Of a stretch of DNA of 64,000 nt, positions 9,509-19,689 are shown in pieces. The notes under the pieces were generated by a model. The model did no database searches. It saw nothing but the letters and a program-made list of their open reading frames with translations, and was not told where the DNA came from. Source of the stretch: Cordylochernes scorpioides (taxonomy: Eukaryota > Arthropoda > Arachnida > Pseudoscorpiones > Chernetidae); assembly GCA_030710605.1 (NCBI GenBank), contig CP092863.1, positions 115,696,680 through 115,760,679 on the forward strand, given 5' to 3'. The position numbers and the translations under genes are program-made. Position 1 is the stretch's first letter, and each line of letters starts with the position of its first letter.

Positions 9509-9845
9509 TTCCCATGTAATAAGGCACAATTTGGATTATAGATTATAATAACAAGGTAATAACACACCAAATCCAAATAAATAAATTGTGTGTGATGCTT
9601 CGGTAACAGTGTTTTTACCATCTTCAGGCAATATTCATTCAGATGGCGTCTGGTTTTGACGTCTATTTTGACGGGAGAGGCGACCTTTTGTCTCTTTACA
9701 TCAATATCCTCCCGGCAAAATTTCCATCAATATTCATTCAGGATTTTTGTCTGAAAATGGTAACAACGCTGATACCAAAACGTCACACACTAATTATTTA
9801 TTTGGATTTGGTCTTATTACCTTTTTTTTTTACCTTCCCATGTAA
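9509..9845. mobile_element. Family A foldback element in the P2X intron, 11-bp target duplication
   Basis: TTCCCATGTAA flanks it at 9,509-9,519 and 9,835-9,845. The tail is on the left (TAAGGCACAATTTGG...). It was later hit by a second short element at 9,643-9,727. Confidence 0.8.
9629..9741. mobile_element. Solo family B2 element nested in family A, 14-bp target duplication
   Basis: CAATATTCATTCAG occurs at 9,629-9,642 and 9,728-9,741. The 85-bp insert holds one arm (GACGGGAGAGGCGACC) and the tail (CCTCCCGGCAAAATTTCCAT) seen at the right end of the B2 copy near 10,590-10,611. It lacks the inverse arm. Confidence 0.75.
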
Positions 9846-9885
9846 CTTCATTTACTTGCCTTAAATGTTCAGACTTCATATGCAT

Positions 9886-10356
9886 ACATATATATATGAA
9901 AAAATAGTACAAATGTAATATTGTACTGGGATAAGGTGCATAAATTAAGAAAAAGGCATCTCCTTATCGTGCAACTGAAAGTTGCTAATGGCTTGCGCCA
10001 TCTATCGGAATAAATATCAACTATTCTCGTTGATTTTTAATTATTCCAGAATTGGCCAAATACCCATTCTTGATTAATCATGAAACTACCCGTTTCATGA
10101 TTTTTCAGGATGCCTTAATGACCAATTTTTTTTGGCCGTTGAGGTACAGCTTGCACCACGCTGATGAGGGCCAACAGCCCGAAACGCGTCCGTGGTTAGC
10201 TTTTCTTGATTAATCAAGAATGGGTATTTGGCCAATTCTGGAATAATTAAAAATCAACGAGAATATAGTTGATATTTATTCTGATAGATGGCGCAAGCCA
10301 TTAGCAACTTTCAGTTGCACGATAAGGAGATGCCTTTTTCTTTACATATATATATG
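9886..10356. mobile_element. Family B foldback element carrying a hammerhead ribozyme
   Basis: Flanked by ACATATATATATG (9,886-9,898 and 10,344-10,356). Arms of about 130 bp run from AAAAAGGCATCTCCTTATCG to its inverse and include CGCCATCTATCGGAATAAAT. The left end has an extra tail of roughly 50 bp. The loop between the arms contains the ribozyme at 10,155-10,196. A degraded copy is at 28,985-29,310, a shorter one at 49,820-50,150 and a divergent one at 56,330-56,530. Confidence 0.8.
10155..10196 (+). ncRNA. Hammerhead ribozyme, type I, very short stem III
   Basis: Core CTGATGA (10,161-10,167), stem II GGGC/GCCC with loop CAACA, then GAAA (10,181-10,184). Stem III is a single C-G pair beside the A-T closing pair, followed by GTC with predicted cleavage after 10,190. 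Stem I is ACCACG before the core paired with CGTGGT after the cleavage site. All invariant core bases are present. Such reduced stem III is known for hammerheads of Penelope-like elements, which often cleave as dimers. Confidence 0.8.
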
Positions 10357-10617
10357 GAAGCAATGGTCGCCTCTCCCGTCAAAATTAACGTCAGAATCTG
10401 ACGCCATCTATTGACCGTCGCCGCAACTAGCGGCATCGGGTCGGTGACAAAGCCGCAACACCAACTTTGGCAAACTGATAAGCATCCACCTAGACTGACG
10501 AGGGCCTTTAGCCCGAAACCATGGTCGCTAGGCGTCAGATTCTGACGTTAATTTTGACGGGAGAGGCGACCATTGCTTCCATGGATTAATTTCCTCCGGC
10601 AAATTTTCCATCTATAT
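10357..10617. mobile_element. Family B2 foldback element carrying a second hammerhead type
   Basis: Inverted arms GGAAGCAATGGTCGCC.../...GGCGACCATTGCTTCC enclose CGTCAGAATCTGACG and the ribozyme at 10,485-10,537. The right end carries a tail (ATTAATTTCCTCCGGCAAATTTTCCATC). The target repeat is in a TA run and cannot be delimited. Confidence 0.7.
10485..10537 (+). ncRNA. Hammerhead ribozyme in family B2
   Basis: CTGACGA core (10,495-10,501), stem II GGGC/GCCC with loop CTTTA, GAAA, stem III CC/GG with loop AT, then TC at the cleavage point. Stem I is CCTAG before the core paired with CTAGG after the cut, with one A/G mismatch next to the core. All core bases are present. Family B2 has a different stem III from family B, so this is a separate ribozyme lineage. 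Confidence 0.75.
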
Positions 10618-10666
10618 ATATATATTTTGTTTTGAAAATAGAGCAATCCATATTTAATTCATTAGA

Positions 10667-10766
10667 NNNNNNNNNNNNNNNNNNNNNNNNNNNNNNNNNN
10701 NNNNNNNNNNNNNNNNNNNNNNNNNNNNNNNNNNNNNNNNNNNNNNNNNNNNNNNNNNNNNNNNNN
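10667..10766. other. Assembly gap, exactly 100 N
   Basis: A round-number gap, typical of scaffolding with unknown distance. The inverted duplication starts at the next base. Confidence 0.99.
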
Positions 10767-11000
10767 ACTGGGATTTGAAACAAGTAGCTTGTGTGTATGT
10801 AACCTTTGATACATTGTGGAAGTCCAGTGATACATATGTCTTCTCGACTCAAATTTCCTTGCTCAGGAAGCTTCCTCAGGTTACCAGCTACTATGTGGTG
10901 TCACTCAATCTTCTAATACACTTCTTGGTCATGTGGCATTTAATTCACTACTTGGGGCTTTCTTCATAGACACCTCTTCTTTTTATTTTAATATTTTTCA

Positions 11001-11140
11001 CTAGTACACGTGGTAAAGGCCATGATAATCATGGTGGGTAGTGACTGCTTTTACTGTAAGTGTACACCACGTGTCTACACATGTGAAAAGGCAGTTTGAC
11101 ATTTGCATTTACAAATGTGCCAGAGAACAGTTTGGTTAGA
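11001..11140 (-). mobile_element. SINE, 3' part
   Basis: SINE tail with CCATGATTATCATGGCC and the body to CCAAACTGTTCTCTGG. Partner copy at 44,375-44,515 (+). Confidence 0.7.
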
Positions 11141-11206
11141 TGAATGACCCGGCTTCACCCGAGAATTCCAGAGTGCAATTTCCTTCATACTGAAAGTACA
11201 TCAATA

Positions 11207-11490
11207 TATATACACCTATCCCCCGATTTACACGGTACTTGTTTTACACGTTTTCGCTTTTACACGGTTTTCCAAATAAGTTTTTTTTTTTGTTTGTTTT
11301 TATTGCACTATACTAAAATGCGATATTCTACTCTATACTACCTATGTTGAAAAGTATATTGGGAGGCTCTGATTCATGAGGGGGCGAACACCTATTCAGA
11401 TTTGACAGTTTAATATACACCTATCCCTCGATTTACACGTTTTTCTCAGGAAGGTATCTACCGTGTAAATTGGGGGATAGGTGTATATAT
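11207..11490. mobile_element. MITE with ACACCTATCCCCCGATTTAC ends; empty mariner site
   Basis: Terminal inverted repeats TATACACCTATCCCCCGAT and its inverse at about 11,465-11,488. A second inverted end sits inside near 11,412. The TATATATATTGATG sequence at about 11,200-11,213 is the uninterrupted form of the site that holds the mariner at 43,002-44,305. The ends are reminiscent of pogo/Tigger-type MITEs, but the family is not certain. Confidence 0.65.
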
Positions 11491-11499
11491 ATATTTTTT

Positions 11500-11715
11500 G
11501 CTTATCCCTAGTACACGTGGTACAGGCCATGATAATCATGGTTGGAAGAAGTTGGCAACTGATTTTTTACTGTAAGTGCATAACATGTCTACACATGTGA
11601 AAAGGCAGTTTGACTTTTGCATTTACAAATGTGCCAGAGCACAGTTTGGTTACTTGCACTCGCTGGTGGGGTTTGACTTTTGAAAGAATCGAGGACCAAC
11701 GGTTTTTTACTTTTT
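11500..11715 (-). mobile_element. SINE, body and tail
   Basis: TATCCCTAGTACACGTGGTAC through the body to the CCAACCCCACCAGCGAGTG-type segment. Partner at 42,505-42,715. Confidence 0.75.
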
Positions 11716-11739
11716 CCACCAACCCCCTTTATATCCTGA

Positions 11740-12025
11740 AACCTCAAGGTGATAAGACCAAATCCCCAAATAAATAAAAATTGTGTGTTTTAAGACCACA
11801 AGGTAATAAGACCAAATCCAAATAAATAAATAGTGTGTGACGTTTCGGTAACAGCGTTGTTACCATTGTCAGACAGACAAATATACTGGATCATTAGATT
11901 AAAAAAAAATAGTCAAAAGTACTGAATGAAGATGGTAACAATGCTGTTACCGAAACATTACACACTATTTATTTATTTGGATTTGGTCTTATTACCTTGT
12001 TTTATAATCTATAATCCAACTTTTA
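11740..12025. mobile_element. Family A foldback element
   Basis: Two arms with AAGGTAATAAGACCAAATCC and its inverse around 11,800 and 11,980, plus a partial extra arm at 11,745. The core GTAACAACGCTGTTACCGAAAC is partly preserved. Partner at 42,190-42,475. Confidence 0.7.
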
Positions 12026-12069
12026 ACTAGCTAGCAATTCAAAATGTAACACGATCAAATCTCCAATGA

Positions 12070-12240
12070 TTACGTGTGTTACCTGTGTTAAATATATGGT
12101 TCACTATAGTCATGGTTTGTTATAGCCATAGAGTTAATGGTATTATAAAAGAGAAAAGGGGATTATTACAGGTTTGTTATAAGGGAAGGTTTGCTATATC
12201 CAAGGTTGGTTTTAGCTGGGTTTTACTGTATATATTCAAA
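12070..12240. repeat. Short repeat with Tigger-like CAGTAAAACCCAGCT end
   Basis: The minus strand starts ACAGTAAAACCCAGCTAAAACC, as in pogo/Tigger MITEs. Partner at 41,978-42,120. Confidence 0.45.
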
Positions 12241-12300
12241 AATATAGTGTTAAAAATTGTAGTTTCTCCTGTTGCTTTCCAAGCTCCACGCTTGTTGGCC

Positions 12301-12435
12301 CATCTTTAAGACAGATAGGAAGGGTTGAGATAGGGTGTGAGGAGCTCCGATGGATTTCTAAGATGTTCCGCCTGGTAGCTTCAAGCCGACACATCTTTAA
12401 GACAGATAGGAAGGGTTGAGATAGGATGTGAAGAT
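12301..12435. repeat. 91-bp tandem repeat, short allele (one period)
   Basis: The 91-bp unit (GACAGATAGGAAGGGTTGAG core) occurs with one full period here and six at 41,346-41,892. The array lies just upstream of the MED13 exon acceptor. Confidence 0.85.
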
Positions 12436-12463
12436 CTCAATGCTAAGGTGTGTTGTTACGCAG

Positions 12464-12710
12464 GCCGACCTCTCTGGCATGAAGTGGCGGTGCCTAACGG
12501 GAGAGACCACCTTCTGCATCGACCCGCTGGATGATCCCGTGCTCTCCTCCTACAGCCGCTGCCTGGCCGCCGACGTCCTGTGCGTCTGGCGCAGGGTGAA
12601 GAGCGCCACCTCCTCGAGCCTGCACGAGCTGGCGTACAGCAAGGAACTCTGGATCTTCTGGTATAACTTCGAGCCTGACCTCACCAACCTGGTCCACCAG
12701 GACTTGACCG
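12464..12710 (+). CDS. MED13: MED13 (Mediator subunit 13), N-terminal exon, copy 1
   Basis: A 247-bp exon between an AG acceptor (TTGTTACGCAG) and a GTACGT donor. It starts in phase 0 and ends after one base of a codon. The product reads ADLSGMKWRCLTG, DPVLSSYSRCLAADVLCVWR and KELWIFWYNFEPDLTNLV. It matches the N-terminal domain of MED13, a subunit of the CDK8 kinase module that controls Mediator-RNA polymerase II contact (human: [43 protein letters not shown]). The exon is intact and frame-preserving, so it belongs to a functional gene. No other MED13 exon was recognised in either copy. The antisense open frame over the exon is a by-product of its codon use. Confidence 0.93.
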
Positions 12711-12744
12711 GTACGTAACTCCTTACACATTATTGACTCATCCA

Positions 12745-12815
12745 TTGATGAGCTCTACTCATCTCCGGCAGACACCATCAACAAGCTTTACAAGCTTGAT
12801 ACCCTAATATGATTT
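12745..12815 (-). repeat. Family G fragment
   Basis: GAGCTCTACTCATC...CTTTACAAGCTTGATACCCTAATATGAT matches the end of the family G copy near 44,815-44,900. Partner at 40,945-41,015. Confidence 0.6.
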
Positions 12816-13175
12816 ACGATGCACTAGCGCGCCATCTGTTATCAAATTACAAAACTATTTTAGACGCGTAATATTCTTTTTAAAATAAAACAATTTTTTA
12901 TTATATATTTATAATTATATGTAATTCTGCTGTCCTAAAAGCTTGTCCATAGTTCATTTAAAATACCCATTCGAAGAGTCAAGCATCAGTATCACTATAA
13001 AAGGAAGTTCCAAAAATGCAATATAACAGCGGTATGGTAGATTAAACTGGCGAAACCGCTGGGAGGGTTCACCACTGATGAGCCAGGCCCTCCCTTTAAT
13101 TTTTCCATTGCAGTAAGGGCAGTAAAAATTGTTTTTTTTTTTAAAAAGAATCTTACGCGTCTAAAATAGTTTCCT
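12815..13175. mobile_element. Family E foldback element
   Basis: Arms ACTATTTTAGACGCGTAA.../...TTACGCGTCTAAAATAGT surround the conserved block CTGGCGAAACCGCTGGGAGG...CACTGATGAGCCAG. The left end has an extra tail (GATGCACTAGCGCGCCATCTG). Partner at 40,585-40,945; a copy with clear target duplication is at 61,135-61,531. Confidence 0.75.
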
Positions 13176-13269
13176 AATAGGACTGTTGAGTGGCGATAGA
13201 AAGAAGAAGACTTTACATATTCAATGCATTTTTCCAGTCAGAGAGAGGTAATTTGGCAAATTGCCATAT

Positions 13270-13480
13270 GAAATATCAATATACATTCATAGAGACAAAA
13301 CTTATGGAAGTGGAAAGTCTGATGTCGCCACTGGTCGTCTTTTTTTAAGGAGACAGAGGCTGTTCACACTGGGTTATCCGTGTGTCTTCAATAAAGTTCA
13401 CTCTAATATCTTTCAGTTATAATCCCGATATACATGCTGAAAGGTACAACTTTCTAAAGTTTTGTTCATGAGTGGATATT
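13270..13480. mobile_element. Family F MITE
   Basis: Contains the CAGCATGTATATCGGGATT block (inverse) and the segment with AGAGGCTGTTCACACTGG. Partner at 40,275-40,480. Confidence 0.65.
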
Positions 13481-15050
13481 GACATTTGACAAAATACATG
13501 ATGGTGATGCATCAATCCTCAAAAAAGTTTAATTGTTCAGACACTTCGGCCACCTTGTCGCCCTTTTCACTTTAAGCGAAGTTTGTCTTTTTCAACTAAT
13601 TATTCATAAACCAATCCACTACACTAATGGTATTTTCTAAAATATGTACAGCAACTAGTTTCTTTATTAAACTTTTTTGTTCTCATATAAAATGTAAACT
13701 TTGAAGCACCAGACTCTTCATTATAGTCAAATTCTGCAAAAAGTCAGGACCTCTTGTACAGTGGGTAGAAACACAGTACTGACTCTCCATTGGGCATTTC
13801 CAGGAGCACAGAAAAAAATCACTATTTTGAGTAACATCAGGACATCGGCACAAAATCAGCACATAAGTAAACTAGTAGAAGGAACCATCACTAGATGGTC
13901 CCTCTTTGTCCGCAGTCTCTCTCTTGTTGGGCGGTCGGAGCGTCATTAGACATAGCCAATAGACATTACTACACTAGCAGTAAAAGCCCTGTTACTACAA
14001 AGCTTATGTTTTATGTGAAGTTTTAATAAATAGTAGTTACTGTATGTGTTACATGTCAAATGTCAGGATTGTCTTTTGTAGATTTGAGAGTACAATCTCC
14101 CACCTACTCCCTTCAACACACACACAAAAAAAAAGACCTAGTTTTCGCTTTGATACTGTAATTTGACTTGGAAACCTTCCCCTATTTTAATACAAAACAT
14201 TTTCACGACTCTTTTGTATCTTCAATTTCTGCATCATATTTTTGAAGTTAATAAATGTCATGGAAAATGCCAACCCTTTACCAATCTAGAAGAAAAATAA
14301 GAGACAACAGTTTTTTTGTTTTACTTCTCTTGCAGAGAAAGAAAGCATCCTCTCTTTCTGAGGTCAGAAATGTTAAAGTCCTAAACATAATTGTAAAAAG
14401 AGTGGAATTTTATTTCTCTTACAATACATCGGCTTATTAAAGCTTGGTGTTTGCATCTTGGAAAAGTAGAAGCTAACCTTTCAAATACGTAATCTTTTAA
14501 AACCACACCCAAATTACTGTTTGATTATCTTTGTAAACATCGTTAGTTACCTTACACTCTTTGGTAGAAACTTGACACCACTAAGTGGTGGCCAAACTAC
14601 ATTGAGGTGACGTGAGGCTATTTCTCAATCACCAAGACAAACAACCCACGTTTTGAATACATAATCTCTTTGGTGGTCATTTGATTGGTGCGATCGTTTC
14701 TTTGCCGACTATCGCTTCAAAAACTTAACGGCGGCTATCTATAAATGGTTACCGTCATAATGCTTAAAAACTATGATGGGCCGTCTCTGAAAATTAGCGG
14801 ATTCGTGTCGACCACCTTTGTCGAATTCACAACCTTGAGACACCTTGAGCGAGCTTACATTTCGTGAGATAATCCCAAAGGGATCAAACGAAATCAGATT
14901 TTGCCCAAAGAGGTGTTTTTAACTTTCAGATTTTGACAGTAGTCGGTAATCTTAAAAGTTTACGTTTTATTTACAGAGTATGTATGCTTGTTGTGTCAGT
15001 GTGCTGCAGGTTTCCGAAAGGTAAGTGCTGTGTTACAGACAAGGAAGCTC
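13480..15050. other. Probable intron or intergenic sequence without recognised genes
   Basis: Unique, AT-rich, no convincing exon. Short open frames are not conserved in any visible way beyond the identity of the two copies. Confidence 0.4.
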
Positions 15051-17050
15051 TTCATACCACCACCTTCTTCTTCTTCTTAACCCTACCACCGCCATCTTTT
15101 CCGCATGGCGCCGTCGAATGACGAAATCCTCGGACACGTGTTGGACATGTGCTATTGACGGCTAGCTCCCCACTCACCCCCGTAGCAACAGGTGGCAACC
15201 TCTCTCGCACTTGCAACCGCTTGTTTCATACAATAGGTCGTCGAGCTGGCTGCCGGTAGCGAGAGTTCAGACTCCCGTCAAATTTGGGCCGAACATTCCC
15301 CGCCAAGGTTTGCTCAACGAACATGGCCGAACCGATTAGTCGGATTTCAAATTTGTCGAGGGGTAGACCGGCTAGTTGGTACGATATCGGTGCTAACCTA
15401 ACTCGTCAGGTCAAAGATTTTTCCAGGATGGCAAAACTTCTCTAGTGGATGAAGGTCGCCAGGAGGGGGGATAGTTGTGACTGACGGGAGGCGCGCACAA
15501 TGCTGCCGGTGCGTGTGTACCGGATGTTCGTCCTTGGTTTTTCTCGGCGAGCGGAATTGTGATAGATCGCAGAAAGTTTCCTCCTCCTTTTTACTTGCGT
15601 CACCTTCCTTACCTCGGCCGGTCGAGTGGTTGTCGCCGAGCTAAAATAACCACCACCCGGTCCCGGGGGTTGAACCTACCCTCCTCGCCCAATTATAGCC
15701 ACCGCCGGTTTGCGAAATGCGCGGCGATGATGGTGGTGAGCCGAGCTGAGGGTAGACTTCCTCGTTCTGTTCCGCCATGTTGGCCGCTACTGCTGCTCGC
15801 TATCAGCTGACGTCACGGCGTGTCGCGCGCGCGTCACCGATGATGTCACGGGCCTTCTTGACCAATCCGGACACTCAGGTCGTCAACCCCCCGCCGGGGG
15901 AGAGAAACCGGATTCCTCCTCTCCTTCCGTCCGCTAGGAAGGAGGGAGGGGGGGTGGATTCCTTGATCGGTGACATACTTTATTGTCGCCCCCGCCGCTC
16001 GGTGCCAAGACAATGGCGATTATCGGAGACACGTGGACGGACGACTGCACCGGTGCGGGGCTTAGTGCAGTGGCGGCGGAACACGTGGCTTTGGACCTCA
16101 TCCAAGTCCGCCCAAGGGGGGAGGGGGGGCATCCAACCTAACCTACAGCAGGGAGACCGGATTGGTTGGGCCGTGTTGTCAGCCACAAGTCCAATCGATG
16201 ATGACCCTCACTCCACTCCGCGAAAGGGAAATTGAGGTCACAAAGCAGTTGGCTCATTAGCTCTGCCCTGCCCTTGTTGCCTGCCTCCCGGCCCAGGAGG
16301 AGGAATCGCACCCGCCACCGAGTTGGTCCTAACTCGATTGTGGGCGAGAGAGATTTGATTACGTCGCTTGTCTTTGGGAAGAAAGGAGGGCGAGTGTTTT
16401 TTAAATGGCGACGACGACTTCTAGACCGCCATCTTTTCGCTCTATCCCCCCCTTATTTTTTTCTTCTTCCTCTGCTTCTCTCTTCTTCCTTCACTCGCCG
16501 CTGCAGCGCATCGATCCAAATCAGATTACGGTGGCCGCCGCGCGACCTGATGGGAGGGAGAGCCTCTCTCCCAGCACCAAGGACGGCGCTGCGGTTCCTT
16601 TCTGCCAAACATCGACCGGAGTATAAAACCTTGATGAAGAGTTTTCCGGGAAGTTCTTTTTTTTTTTTTTTTTAATATCGCGGCATTTTCCGATTTGCCT
16701 TTTTTTTTTTTAAGAAATAGCTCTCGCGCCGTCTCGCAGAACCTTGCCACCTGGGGATTATGGGGAAGGAAGTCTTTTGTGGTGTGTGTCTGTTGCCTCA
16801 CGACGGCACGTGGAATCCCCTGCATGGCGTTGCGACACCCATCGATCTGAACTTGTTGGCCGCCGTACGTCCGTCCAACCGGCGTCCCCCTCCCTCCCTC
16901 CTTAATAATTTCTTTTGTCGTACCTCCTCTCTGTCCCACCTGAGCGCTCCCCCACTCCGAGCCTCTCTCCCTGGTCCTACCTACCTTATTTTCCCTTCTC
17001 GTCTTGTCGAATTGGCACGCCGTGGAATGGTTGGTGATGGTTTACTCTAG
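15050..17050. promoter_or_regulatory. GC-rich, CpG-dense island, copy 1
   Basis: About 2 kb of GC-rich sequence with many CpGs, strongly unlike the AT-rich surroundings. It holds a perfect CRE (TGACGTCA, 15,808-15,815), three AAnATGGCGG-type motifs on the minus strand and a candidate first coding exon at 15,680-15,778. It is likely a promoter region. It lies on the 3' side of the MED13 exon, so it is not the obvious MED13 start. Confidence 0.6.
15680..15778 (-). CDS. Candidate first coding exon, unknown protein, copy 1
   Basis: An ATG in the strong context AACATGG begins 33 codons (MAEQNEEVYPQLGSPPSSPR..., ending GYNWARR). A good donor, AGG/GTAGGT, follows in phase 0. It lies in the CpG-rich island, about 30 bp downstream of a perfect CRE. 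The protein was not recognised: the start is acidic, then proline/serine-rich. The next exon was not found. It would be transcribed towards and antisense to MED13. The identical frame in the other copy (37,970-38,068) is not independent support if the copies are alleles. Confidence 0.45.
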
Positions 17051-18420
17051 ATGATTAGTTAGTTCGAGTTTTTTTTTTTTTTTTTTGCAAATGGGTTTTT
17101 TTCTTCTCATTGATGATATTATCGTTATAGAAATATATTTTATTAATCCAAGTTTTTTTTTCATCTTTCTACCTCGTCTTGTAGAATCGTTGGTGGAATC
17201 GTTTTTTTTTTCTTTTTGCAAGTGCATTTTTTTTTTGCCATTGATGATATTATCGTTATAGAAATCTATATTTTCAGACCTTTAGTTTTATATGCATATT
17301 CTCTTGGGAGATAACAGAAAATGAGTAAGGGGGAAAGGAAGAAATTAGAATATGCAAAGTTATTTGGGAAATATGCATATAAAGCTCTATAGTTATTTTG
17401 ATATTATGTATGTAAATACATACTTTTGTATATGTTATATTTGATGGGAAAATGGATGTTTTTGGGTTTCAATAAGGAATCTTCTTTTACCTACCTCAAT
17501 TTTAGAGTGTGTGTGATATATAGATACAAAAATGACATCTAAGAGATGTGTGTAGGTGTTTTCAAAACTGATTTCTTATCAAGAGAACAAATAATAATAT
17601 GAAAGTAAAGCGCTTTCACATTTTATCCCTTCTCGTTAATTCCCTTTTTTTCTGCGAATATTACCGCCAATAGCGAGATTTTTGGGGTGGAATAGAGGTT
17701 TCATCGTCTCCATTGACACAATATTTCCAAGAGTCTTCTTCCCCCTCTCTCTTTCTCTCTGATCGAATTATCGTCTCTGCAGCGCACGCCCCCTTTCTTC
17801 CGTTACGTAACTAACTACTCGCGTTAAACTTTGTCGCTTCCCGCCCCCCGCTCTTTGTCGTGTTGTTGTTGGGGCGGACTTCTCTCTCTCTCTCTCTCTT
17901 TTATACATTTGACATATTGGCTATTGCTCGCTCTCTCGTCTATCTGGAGGAGGACTGTTTGTAGTTGGGAGAGCCTCCTGGAATTTACCTAACTATAAAT
18001 AGTTTATTTATTTTATCTATGTGATGCACCATTGACTTGTATAATGTCAAAAATATATTTTTAAATCTCAAATCTCTCTCTTGTGCGGACTGTACACTTT
18101 ACATGTATTGACAAGAGGTCCATAAAACTGTGTCAATTGTCTTTTCAACGGCAATCAACTCTCACCCACATCTAGTTTGGTCGAAGTTTGCTGGTGTACT
18201 TTGGTTTGGTGATGTGTTTTTTTTTTTTTCATCTTTGTATATATATTTTTATATAGATTGATTTGTTTTGACGGGAGGATATTGAACTATAAAAATATAT
18301 TTTTATTTTGCTTATAGAATTGGTTTAAACGCTTTACTAGCTAAACACCCTTTTTTTTTGGCAAATTGTGAAGATTTCCGTTTAATGATCCTTTACGGAT
18401 CGCATTGTACACAAAGCCTG
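17051..18420. other. Non-coding, homopolymer-rich, no gene recognised
   Basis: Long T runs, a near-duplicate of TTGATGATATTATCGTTATAG at about 17,110 and 17,240, and a CT microsatellite near 17,880. Partner 35,310-36,700. Confidence 0.4.
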
Positions 18421-18550
18421 TTTTGAACTGACGAGGGTCATTGGCTCGAAACCATGGTCTCCAGGTGGGCGCTTATCCCCTGAAGCTGGTGTTGTGGCTT
18501 TGTTACTACCGAACCAAGTCCTCTAAGTTTGGGGAGATGATCGGTAATAG
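18420..18550 (+). mobile_element. Half of a family B2-type element with hammerhead core
   Basis: CTGACGA (18,428-18,434), imperfect stem II (GGGTC/GGCTC with G-U pairs), GAAA, CCATGG, TC, then TCCAGGTGGGCGC. The upstream strand of stem I is replaced by unrelated sequence, so this ribozyme is probably dead. Partner on the minus strand near 35,265-35,312. Confidence 0.6.
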
Positions 18551-18604
18551 ATGAAGCTTAGCCTTTGCTTTTTTTTAGCGTCAATTTTGGAGAAAGAACG
18601 ATCT

Positions 18605-18728
18605 CAAAAAGTAATAAGACCAAATAAATAAAGTGTGTTAGGTAACAACGTTGCTACCGAAACCTAACACACACTATTTATTTGGATTTTGTCTTGTTAC
18701 CTTGTGTTTCTAATCTATAATGCAAATT
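18605..18728. mobile_element. Family A foldback element, short
   Basis: Arms AGTAATAAGACCAAATAAATA and its inverse almost touch around GGTAACAACGTTGCTACCGAAACC. The tail (TTTCTAATCTATAATGC) is on the right. Partner 34,995-35,125. Confidence 0.7.
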
Positions 18729-19689
18729 TTTGTATCTTATCATAAGATAGGATCTCTCTAAGGAAAGGTCTGGGGAACAGGGCCGTGTTCGTACCGTGTA
18801 AAGGTCATACTTACCACACGCGGTGGTATTTTAGAAGAATGGAAGTTAGTTTGTTTCTGCCCTCCCTCCATTGTCGATTTCTCTGGTTGGTTGAATGTCA
18901 ATGGTGGGGACACTCTTCACCCCCCATTTCCTACTTCCATCATTGTGTTCCCGCGACTTCCCTTTATCTTTATAATCATATCTTTTCCCTTTGTTTCTTT
19001 CGAGCTTCTTGATTTAGTTCTTCTTGATTTTTTTTTTTTTACTTTCCCCCCAAAGTACGCATGAGGTACTGAATGATAATCGAGATAACGATTTTGCTGC
19101 TTTTTTTTACCGAAAGTACCACCACATGTCTACAAATATCGGATTTAAACTTACAAGATGAGAGAGAGCCAAGTTAGATTACTTCTATTTACGTTGCGAG
19201 ATCGATTTGTGCAAATTGGGACCCATCAATTTAATATTTGTTTTTAAAAATTAAATAACTACTTAATATCTACTGTGGGTTTAGCTAACCCCGGGTGTCG
19301 ATGTTGTTGAAAATAATACTTTGTGGACGTTTTTCACACCAGTCTAGCCTGATCATAACTTAAATCTTCTCGTTTTTTGGATGCATATAGGAACCAACCC
19401 CCCATTGCTTTCAATAAGGAAGTTGTTGGACACGTAAGGAAGACAATTTGATAACGATATAAGATAGAGAAGATACTGGCTAAACTCTTGAAATGAAGAA
19501 GTTTGTTTCACCTACGTTTCCACAATATTTGACTTATCCCAATGAGACTTAGGTCTGGAAGGAGTCATTGTTTCACCCGCGGAGAATATGCAAAATTGTC
19601 CAAATAAGAGGCGAATTTGCATATTTTTCTTTTTTGTCCATCATTTTCCGTGCGAAGCAGCAAGGTCATTTGTCTAGAGAATTCACACT
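18729..19689. other. Non-coding, no gene recognised
   Basis: The 75-codon open frame at 18,785-19,012 has no recognisable domain and is Phe/Leu/Ser-rich as expected of T-rich DNA. Partner 34,028-34,990. Confidence 0.4.

Noticed and set aside
12494..12745. 83-codon frame antisense to the MED13 exon
   Set aside because: Shadow of the real exon, which has splice sites and clear homology on the other strand.
13046..13090. Family E CTGATGA/GAAA block as a working hammerhead ribozyme
   Set aside because: Stem II pairs, but only about five bases separate the putative cleavage site from CTGATGA, so stem I cannot form. Kept only as a structured motif.
15777..16675. Long open frames in the GC-rich island (152 and 147 codons, with counterparts at 36,893-37,971)
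   Set aside because: GC-rich sequence with few stops; no domain and low-complexity composition.
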